A stretch of DNA of 10,434 bases from JBFLXN01 sp040755715 [NCBI: Candidatus Edwardsbacteria bacterium] (lineage in GTDB: Bacteria; Edwardsbacteria; AC1; JBFLXN01). The stretch spans positions 1 to 10,434 of the forward strand of contig JBFLXN010000096.1 in the NCBI GenBank assembly GCA_040755715.1, written 5' to 3'. Shown here one piece after another: positions 6,021 to 10,434 of this stretch. Position numbers and translations under genes: made by a program. Each line of letters opens with the position of its first letter. Position 1 is the first letter of the stretch. The notes under the pieces were generated by a model, which saw nothing but the letters and a program-made list of their open reading frames with translations, was not told the DNA's origin and did not search any database.

Positions 6021-6836
6021 TCATAGGACTAATCCTAAAATTCCTATTGTCCAGCAATAGTAGGCGAACCATTCAAACTTACCTTTCTTAATAAAATTCA
6101 ATACAAGTTTAATGGCCAAGTATCCTGAAATTGCCGCAATGATTACTCCTAAGGTATAAGAAATTATTGGTATAGTTCTTATTGAGGAAAGAATTTCTTT
6201 TAACTCAAGTATAGTGGCACCTAAAATTGCCGGAATGGATAAGAGAAAAGAGAATTCCGCTGCATCTTTTCCTTTGATGCCAGAGAAGAGTCCAGCGCTT
6301 ATGGTCATACCGGACCTGGAGACGCCGGGTAAGATAGCTAATGCCTGAGCAAGACCTATGATTGAAGCCTGAACAACATTTACCCCGCACTTATCCTCTG
6401 CGATGCCTGTGCTTCGTTTTAGGATAAGTGGGGGGTCTCTTCGCACAAAACGGGTCAAGAATAAAATCACACCCGTAAAGAGAAGGGCTGAGGCCACAAA
6501 AGTCATACTTTGAAAAGTCTTTTCTATAGAAGATTTTAGGAAAAATCCTACTACTGCTGCCGGAATAGTGGCAAATAATAAAAGAAAAAATAAGCGAACG
6601 GACGGCTCTGTTAGTGAACCTCTAAAGATTCCCTGCACCATCTTTCTCAATTCCTTTTGAAAGGCAACAATAACTGCTATTAGAGTCCCAAAATGAAGGA
6701 AGACCTCAAAAGTTACTCCACTCATTTTCACTTTCAAGAGGTGTTCCATCAGGACCAAATGTCCGGAACTGGAGATAGGAAGAAATTCTGTCAATCCCTG
6801 CACCAGCCCTAAGATAATGACCGAAAGTAGAGACAT
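6021..6836 (-). CDS. uppP: Undecaprenyl-diphosphate phosphatase (UppP/BacA)
   Basis: This integral membrane enzyme removes one phosphate from undecaprenyl diphosphate, recycling the lipid carrier for peptidoglycan and other surface polymers; over-expression is known to give bacitracin resistance. At 271 residues it has the family's usual length and about eight hydrophobic segments. The two signature regions are present: QGLTEFLPISSSGH (13-26, including E17 and H26) and LPGVSRSGMT (169-178, with catalytic R174). The variable loop between them (about 134-152, from DPPLILK to CGV) is encoded by a palindromic repeat element described separately. No Shine-Dalgarno sequence is visible before the ATG, yet the start is fixed by the conserved N-terminus. 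Repeat DNA separates it from both neighbours, so its promoter is not evident. Confidence 0.95.
   Translation of the reverse strand: MSLLSVIILGLVQGLTEFLPISSSGHLVLMEHLLKVKMSGVTFEVFLHFGTLIAVIVAFQKELRKMVQGIFRGSLTEPSVRLFFLLLFATIPAAVVGFFLKSSIEKTFQSMTFVASALLFTGVILFLTRFVRRDPPLILKRSTGIAEDKCGVNVVQASIIGLAQALAILPGVSRSGMTISAGLFSGIKGKDAAEFSFLLSIPAILGATILELKEILSSIRTIPIISYTLGVIIAAISGYLAIKLVLNFIKKGKFEWFAYYCWTIGILGLVL
6379..6436. repeat. In-frame palindromic element inside uppP
   Basis: Arms CCCCGCACTTATCCT (6383-6397) and AGGATAAGTGGGGGG (6421-6435) pair at 14 of 15 positions around a 23-base loop. It carries TTTACCCCG at 6379-6387 and CTCTGCGATGCCTGT at 6396-6410, both shared with the element in comF at 7991-8051 (opposite strand). 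On the uppP strand it is read without a stop as roughly residues 134-153, in a cytosolic loop of variable length between conserved helices. UppP is not unusually long, so the element may have replaced as well as extended the loop. Confidence 0.7.
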
Positions 6837-6847
6837 AGGCTAAATTT

Positions 6848-6900
6848 AAAAATCAAATTGCAAAATGCAAAATTGGAGCATTCCTTAATCTTTGATTTTT
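6848..6900. repeat. AT-rich inverted repeat between ubiA-like gene and uppP
   Basis: Perfect 10-base arms AAAAATCAAA (6848-6857) and TTTGATTTTT (6891-6900) enclose a loop with CAAAATGCAAAATTG. On the minus strand it follows the UbiA stop codon by only two bases; a stem with A-rich left and T-rich right flanks could act in 3'-end formation, but the stem is AT-only and weak. Similar TTGCAAAAT words occur in the repeat at 8664-8788. Confidence 0.5.
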
Positions 6901-6902
6901 TC

Positions 6903-7742
6903 CTAGCTCCTGCCCAAATAAAGTGCCAGTATTCCCATAAACATATCTATTTTCAGCAACCCCCCCACCCTTTTCAACCGTTCTTTAGAAATATCCTTAA
7001 ACAGCCAATAGAAAATAAAGACTAAAAATAAATCCACTCCTAAGAGAACAATGGCAAAGTATCGCCAGTTATAAATTTTCAGAAAAAAAGGTATTGGAGT
7101 TAAAATAATTAATAGACAGAAAATACCCAAAACAAAGATTACCGATTTTTTTATTCCCCAGCGAATTGGTAATGTGCGTGCTTTCGCCATCAGGTCGCCC
7201 TCAATGTCTTCAGCGTCTTTGATAATTTCTCTGCCAAAGTGATAGATGAAGGCAAAGACAGTCGGGATAATCACCGGGACTATTCTTCTAATCGCCACTC
7301 CTCCGTAAATAAAAGGTAAAGAAGCCGCCAGAGCTACGATTATATTTCCAGGTAGCCCTATTCTTTTTAAGACAGCACTATAAATAACAAGCAGGACTAC
7401 CGCCACCACCGCTATTCCCACTGCCCCATAATTAATCCACCAAGACAAAAGCAGGCCAAGGATAAAAAATAATATGCCGAGAGCAAGGGCAGAGTTTTTT
7501 TTAAGTCTTCCCGAAGGAAGTGGGCGGTTCGGGCGGTTGATTTTATCAATCTCAAAGTCAAAGTAATCATTAAGGATGTTCCCCCCCCCGCAAATAAAAA
7601 ACACAGAAATTGCGCTGCGGAGAACTTCCGGTTCAGTCCCTTTGCCTCCGGCTATAATACTCCCTATTACTACGCTTACAACGGCAAGAAAGGCATTAAC
7701 CGGACGGATAATTTCTAATGAGGCTTGAATTTTGGGAGTCAT
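6903..7742 (-). CDS. UbiA-family prenyltransferase, DGGGP synthase-like
   Basis: This polytopic membrane enzyme of 279 residues would transfer a polyprenyl group from a polyprenyl diphosphate to an acceptor. Both Mg-diphosphate motifs are present: NDYFDFEID (58-66) and DAEDIEGD (176-183). About eight or nine hydrophobic helices surround them. RPVNAFLAV at the start, NILNDYFDFEIDKINRPNRP and GREIIKDAEDIEGD resemble archaeal geranylgeranylglycerol-phosphate geranylgeranyltransferase more than UbiA, MenA or ChlG. Bacterial relatives of that enzyme are reported from FCB-group lineages. The partner GGGP synthase is not in this window, so the substrate is unproven. GAGAGGT precedes the ATG at about 9 bases. 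A run of nine G (7589-7581 on the coding strand) encodes the glycines just before NDYFD. It lies 66 bases upstream of uppP. Confidence 0.88.
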   Translation of the reverse strand: MTPKIQASLEIIRPVNAFLAVVSVVIGSIIAGGKGTEPEVLRSAISVFFICGGGNILNDYFDFEIDKINRPNRPLPSGRLKKNSALALGILFFILGLLLSWWINYGAVGIAVVAVVLLVIYSAVLKRIGLPGNIIVALAASLPFIYGGVAIRRIVPVIIPTVFAFIYHFGREIIKDAEDIEGDLMAKARTLPIRWGIKKSVIFVLGIFCLLIILTPIPFFLKIYNWRYFAIVLLGVDLFLVFIFYWLFKDISKERLKRVGGLLKIDMFMGILALYLGRS

Positions 7743-7768
7743 CCACTCTGACCTCTCTCTTTCTCCCA

Positions 7769-7820
7769 GGTGGCACCCCGAGAAAGTCGGGGTGCGGACA
7801 GGCAGGATGCCTGTCCCACC
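7769..7820. repeat. Double-hairpin repeat between comF and the UbiA gene
   Basis: Two adjoining perfect palindromes, GCACCCCGA-GAAAG-TCGGGGTGC (7773-7795) and GGACAGGCA-GGA-TGCCTGTCC (7796-7816), are enclosed by GGTGG (7769-7773) and CCACC (7816-7820). The plan of an outer stem holding two hairpins is the same as at 5956-6013. GATGCCTGT in the second hairpin is also found in the core of the coding-region elements in comF and uppP. On the minus strand no T-run follows. Confidence 0.8.
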
Positions 7821-7837
7821 AGAGGAAAGGGGTGAGG

Positions 7838-8641
7838 TTAATTAGTGCAAGCAACTGCCGCTGTTAGGGCCAGAACCTCTTTTGCTCCGCTTTCTCTTAA
7901 GACTTCAGCACAGGCATTTATAGTCGCCCCGGTAGTCATTACATCATCAACTAAAATTACCTTCTTACCTACCAAAGATTCTTTATCCTTTACCCCGTTA
8001 GAAATTTGCCACGATGACAGGCATCGCAGAGAATTTCTAACGGGGTAAACCGCAAATGCACCCTTGACATTTTCTCTTCTCTCTTCTACCTTTAGTTTTG
8101 TCTGGGAAGCAGTTGCCTTTTTTCTATATAGTATTTTCTTTGACCAACCAATTCCCAGTAAGCTGGACAACTGTTCTGTTAGCAGGTCACTTTGATTATA
8201 ACCTCTCTCCCGAATTCGGCTTGGATGTAGTGGCACAGAAACAAGAAAGTCAGCGGCACGGTATAGCGGAGATGCGCTGATTGACTTAGCCATCATCTCC
8301 GCTAACCGTTTGGCTAAAGAAATTCTTCTTTTATATTTCAAAAGATGCACGGCCTCAGCCAGAGTGCCTTCAAAAATACCGCCTGCTCTGGCTTGGGTAA
8401 AAAGAGGCGGCAGTTCCTCACAGAGAAGACAGATCTCTCTTTCTTCTTCTTTCTTCAACGGTCTCCCGCAGATTGAACACCAGGGCGCTTCAACTTTTCT
8501 CACCAAGTTCCAACATTTTTCGCAGATGATTTTTTCTCCTTCCTTAAGAAAGTTATGGCAGACACTGCATTCCGCTGGAAAGAGAAAATTTACAAAGTCT
8601 TTGCCCCATTGACGAAATAAAGAAAAAAGTGTTTTCTTCAT
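7838..8641 (-). CDS. comF: ComF family phosphoribosyltransferase-like protein
   Basis: ComF proteins have an N-terminal zinc region and a type I phosphoribosyltransferase fold and are needed for natural DNA uptake in several bacteria; the exact reaction is unresolved. Here the cysteine pairs are C25/C28, C40/C43, C55/C58 and C71/C74. SVPLHPSRIRERGYNQ (135-150) is the conserved central motif, and VILVDDVMTTGAT (228-240) is the PRPP-binding loop. At 267 residues it is longer than the usual 220-245. The excess is explained by about 20 residues (199-218, from YPVRNS to ISNGVK) between NVKGAF and the PRPP loop, encoded by an in-frame palindromic element. The domain motifs are intact, so the protein is probably functional. 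No Shine-Dalgarno sequence is evident before the ATG, which lies beside another repeat. No other competence gene is nearby. Confidence 0.93.
   Translation of the reverse strand: MKKTLFSLFRQWGKDFVNFLFPAECSVCHNFLKEGEKIICEKCWNLVRKVEAPWCSICGRPLKKEEEREICLLCEELPPLFTQARAGGIFEGTLAEAVHLLKYKRRISLAKRLAEMMAKSISASPLYRAADFLVSVPLHPSRIRERGYNQSDLLTEQLSSLLGIGWSKKILYRKKATASQTKLKVEERRENVKGAFAVYPVRNSLRCLSSWQISNGVKDKESLVGKKVILVDDVMTTGATINACAEVLRESGAKEVLALTAAVACTN
7991..8051. repeat. In-frame palindromic element inside comF
   Basis: Perfect 18-base arms TTTACCCCGTTAGAAATT (7991-8008) and AATTTCTAACGGGGTAAA (8034-8051) enclose a 25-base loop with its own small hairpin (TGC/GCA and GATG/CATC). On the comF strand it is read through as YPVRNS...ISNGVK. 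ACAGGCATCGCAGAG (8019-8033) is the reverse complement of the core in the uppP element. It lies in a non-conserved loop just ahead of the PRPP-binding strand. It resembles in principle the Rickettsia palindromic elements that insert in frame, though no sequence relation is claimed. Confidence 0.85.
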
Positions 8642-8663
8642 GGAGAAAGTGAATCTTATTTTT

Positions 8664-8788
8664 ACCGCAGAGACGCAGAGAGCTCAGAAAAATGATCTCA
8701 TTGTAAATTGCAAAATTAGCAATTAACATTTTAAAATGATAGTTTTGCATTGATAGTTTTGAAATGAATTTCTCCACGCCTCTGCGGT
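8664..8788. repeat. MITE-like repeat with CCGCAGAG termini
   Basis: Ends ACCGCAGAGACGCAGAG (8664-8680) and CTCCACGCCTCTGCGGT (8772-8788) form inverted repeats with a few mismatches. The AT-rich middle holds a tandem 11-base repeat TGATAGTTTTG (8737-8747 and 8751-8761), AATTGC/GCAATT, and ATTTTAAAAT. It occupies most of the 166-base gap between the barrel gene and comF. No gene is evident. CCGCAGAGACGCAGAG-type repeats are common in many uncultured bacterial genomes (recalled). Confidence 0.75.
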
Positions 8789-8807
8789 GATGTTACACAA
8801 GCTTCAT

Positions 8808-10139
8808 TTAGAACCTAAATCTACATTCCAAGCGTGGTGAAATCTTCTCCACACTTCTATATTGATATCCTAGAGGAGTTAGGTCGTTTCCTTTTTCGTC
8901 TTTATCTGTCCAGACATAGGTGCGTTGATAGGTGACGATAAGAAAGAGGTATTTGGTAACCTCGTAACCAGCCTCCACTGTTACCAGAGTATTTTCCAAT
9001 TTTTTCGGTTTAAAGATTTCTTTCGCATGGTGGATATCCGTTTGGTCATAATAGGCTTTGACTGAAGCTTTCCTGATGATATTGGGAGGTGGTTCGGCTT
9101 CAAGGTGCAGAAGACCACCGAGACCTTTGTTATATCGCTGATAGTTCCCACAGACTTTGATTGTGTTCAGAACTGTTCCTACTATTTCGGCAAAATACCC
9201 GCTTTTCTTTTCTTTTCTTTCAGAGAGAAGCATAGATTTAAATGGACGCGAAGGATTAAACGGGTCATAGCGCTCTCTTTCATAAAAGGCATTGAAATAA
9301 GAGGGCAAGAATTCACTACCCAGGTTCCTCGTTTCCAATCTACCAGAGAATTCAAACAAATTCATTATACCCTTCAGCTCCACTCCTAATCCTGCGGCTG
9401 CGCCAGAACCAAATCCCTTAATATGCGCCCAGTCAGCATAAAGGGCACTATAGAAATATGTCCAATTAATAAGTGGAAGTTCTGCATCCAGTCCGGTAAC
9501 AGTTATTTGATCATATTTGGTGTCCTTTTTACAGTCTGGGTCAAAGTCTGCTACCGACGAAAAGCCAAAAGCTAACCTCTTCAAAAACGGGATTTCCTTC
9601 TTTGCCAGAATCAAGGGACGAACATAACTCCTGAATCCCAGGATTTCCTTACGACCGAGGTTACTGGTGACTGTCTCAAATCCATAACCTTTGAAGTTCA
9701 AATCAAATTGCAGTCCTATTTTACGATTATTGTCGTCAATTTGATTTGAGTAGCGATACATAATGAACCCGTGTCCCAGAGTTGCCGCATCTAATGCTCC
9801 GATTCTGGCGTAGATACGCTCATGCTTGGCACCATAGCGAATGAAACGAATGATTTTGGCATAATCCCTCTTTTCATTCCATTCTACTTTCCGCACTTTG
9901 CCGGTCTTGCCATCAAGTAGTAAATCTAACTCAATTCCCACCCCAAGTTTTCCAAAGGAAATTTCGGGCTTCATTTTGATTCTGTAGTAGAGTTCACCGT
10001 CAATAATTGAAGCACCGACTCCGGCATCCAATAATCCACCCAGCATCTTTCCCGCCTCACCAGTCTCTTGCGCTAATAGTGGACAAGCGAGACTGGCGCT
10101 CATCAAAAGAGCGACGGCGATTATGATTGTTCTTTTCAT
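8808..10139 (-). CDS. Predicted outer-membrane beta-barrel protein, function unknown
   Basis: I do not recognise a named family. The 443-residue protein starts with a clear signal peptide (MKRTIIIAVALLMSASLACPLLA, cleavage likely after A23). The remainder shows many short alternating hydrophobic/polar strands rich in aromatic residues, such as ELYYRIKM, FGFSSVADF and YFYSALYADW. It ends in ...RLECRFRF, and a C-terminal phenylalanine is the usual signal for barrel assembly in the outer membrane. Together these support a secreted barrel of perhaps 16-18 strands (rough estimate). A stretch ARIGALDAATLGHGFIMYRYSN (111-132) looks motif-like. C19 is not in a good lipobox, so a lipoprotein is less likely. 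A strong ribosome-binding site precedes the ATG. Upstream lie operator-like repeats. It is separated from comF by a repeat and may be monocistronic. Confidence 0.75.
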   Translation of the reverse strand: MKRTIIIAVALLMSASLACPLLAQETGEAGKMLGGLLDAGVGASIIDGELYYRIKMKPEISFGKLGVGIELDLLLDGKTGKVRKVEWNEKRDYAKIIRFIRYGAKHERIYARIGALDAATLGHGFIMYRYSNQIDDNNRKIGLQFDLNFKGYGFETVTSNLGRKEILGFRSYVRPLILAKKEIPFLKRLAFGFSSVADFDPDCKKDTKYDQITVTGLDAELPLINWTYFYSALYADWAHIKGFGSGAAAGLGVELKGIMNLFEFSGRLETRNLGSEFLPSYFNAFYERERYDPFNPSRPFKSMLLSERKEKKSGYFAEIVGTVLNTIKVCGNYQRYNKGLGGLLHLEAEPPPNIIRKASVKAYYDQTDIHHAKEIFKPKKLENTLVTVEAGYEVTKYLFLIVTYQRTYVWTDKDEKGNDLTPLGYQYRSVEKISPRLECRFRF

Positions 10140-10140
10140 C

Positions 10141-10150
10141 TTCTCCTCCT
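10141..10150 (-). promoter_or_regulatory. Strong ribosome-binding site of the barrel gene
   Basis: AGGAGGAGAA on the minus strand ends two bases before the ATG at 10139, giving an AGGAGG-to-ATG spacing of about 5-6 bases. It fixes the start codon. It stands out because comF, uppP and fmt in the same window have no visible Shine-Dalgarno sequence. Confidence 0.8.
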
Positions 10151-10163
10151 CATGTTAATATGA

Positions 10164-10240
10164 TTACAGCGATTATTTTGACGATGACGGCGATATCGGA
10201 TCTCTATCGCTGTTATCGTATTTTCTCATCGCTGTTATCG
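10164..10240. promoter_or_regulatory. Cluster of ATCGCTGTTATCG repeats, possible operator
   Basis: ATCGCTGTTATCG occurs exactly at 10206-10218 and 10228-10240, 22 bases apart (about two helical turns). A near-copy in the opposite direction, ATTACAGCGATTAT, lies at 10164-10177, and GGCGATATCG sits between. The cluster is in the leader/promoter region of the barrel gene. Regular phasing suggests a protein-binding array; no regulator is encoded in the window. Confidence 0.35.
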
Positions 10241-10329
10241 GTTATAGTTGACCTTTTTAGTTCTTTTGACCCTGTAATTTTTTTCACCACCTCCTTTCTT
10301 TTTGAGATTAAAAGACTTCTGTAAAATTC

Positions 10330-10356
10330 ATAACCTGCTGATATTTTGCAGGTTAT
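10330..10356. repeat. Perfect hairpin upstream of the right-edge promoter
   Basis: ATAACCTGC (10330-10338) and GCAGGTTAT (10348-10356) pair perfectly around a 9-base loop. The hairpin ends 13 bases before the -35 box of the plus-strand promoter, in the divergent intergenic region. It could be an operator or a repeat. It is not followed directly by a T-run, and no plus-strand gene lies upstream to need a terminator. Confidence 0.6.
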
Positions 10357-10369
10357 CTGATTATTTTTC

Positions 10370-10398
10370 TTGACTTTTCCTCCAGCTTTTGATATAAT
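10370..10398 (+). promoter_or_regulatory. Sigma-70-type promoter reading out of the right edge
   Basis: TTGACT (10370-10375), a 17-base spacer and TATAAT (10393-10398) give an almost perfect consensus with ideal spacing. Transcription would start near 10405 and run rightward into sequence not included. It is therefore divergent from the barrel gene, and the region 10140-10434 serves both directions. Confidence 0.8.
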
Positions 10399-10434
10399 TT
10401 AACTCGTTATAAACAAAAACCTTACATCAAAAAA

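Noticed and set aside
8553-8777. Minus-strand 74-codon frame overlapping the comF start
   Set aside because: It runs out of the MITE-like repeat and across the comF N-terminus in another frame; no start signal or family resemblance.
10072-10139. Lipoprotein signal at C19 of the barrel protein
   Set aside because: The residues before the cysteine (S-L-A) do not match the usual lipobox, and a signal peptidase I site with a C-terminal barrel signal explains the protein better.
10285-10300. CACCTCCTTTCT on the plus strand resembles the 3' end of 16S rRNA
   Set aside because: The bases before it do not match the conserved 16S terminus; it is simply the complement of a minus-strand Shine-Dalgarno-like sequence.
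10127-10324. Plus-strand 65-codon open frame
   Set aside because: No ribosome-binding site, low-complexity hydrophobic translation, and it overlaps the ribosome-binding site and repeats of the minus-strand barrel gene.

Overview
The window reads as ordinary bacterial chromosome from an uncultured, Gram-negative-type bacterium. It encodes eight recognisable proteins, all on the minus strand, in moderately AT-leaning DNA. A predicted outer-membrane barrel, undecaprenyl-diphosphate phosphatase and bacterial formyl-Met initiation indicate a diderm bacterium. The mixture of a group III phosphofructokinase, a DUF116 protein beside fmt, an archaeal-looking UbiA enzyme and very many small palindromic repeats is what one sees in candidate phyla and FCB-like lineages (for example WOR-3- or Omnitrophota-type genomes). 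The phylum cannot be fixed from this sequence alone.

Layout, in transcription order (right to left). A strong plus-strand promoter at 10370-10398 drives something beyond the right edge. Divergent from it runs a secreted barrel-like protein of unknown function (8808-10139), then comF (7838-8641), a UbiA prenyltransferase resembling DGGGP synthase (6903-7742), uppP (6021-6836) and a membrane GAF-GAF-GGDEF diguanylate cyclase (3884-5941). A gene-free island of about 900 bases (2987-3883) follows, made almost entirely of nested inverted repeats. Then comes a tight operon pfkA - fmt - DUF116 (158-2986), with its own consensus promoter at 3147-3176. The left edge (1-157) is again palindromes only.

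How the genes fit together. pfkA-fmt-DUF116 is a housekeeping operon (23-base gap, then an 11-base overlap). uppP and the UbiA gene both handle polyprenyl phosphates at the membrane, but they are separated by repeat DNA, so a shared pathway is only a suggestion. The cyclase is a stand-alone c-di-GMP sensor/producer.

The notable feature is the repeat load. Two palindromic elements lie in frame inside coding sequences (comF and uppP), in opposite orientations. They share a 15-base core and outer TTTACCCCG, while their stems differ in sequence yet keep pairing. A 134-base insert flanked by 13-base direct repeats sits exactly on the translation start of pfkA. Three MITE-like units stand in tandem between pfkA and the cyclase, and paired hairpins with a CCCGA/TCGGG-like core recur between genes. 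No rRNA, tRNA, CRISPR array, transposase or phage gene was seen.
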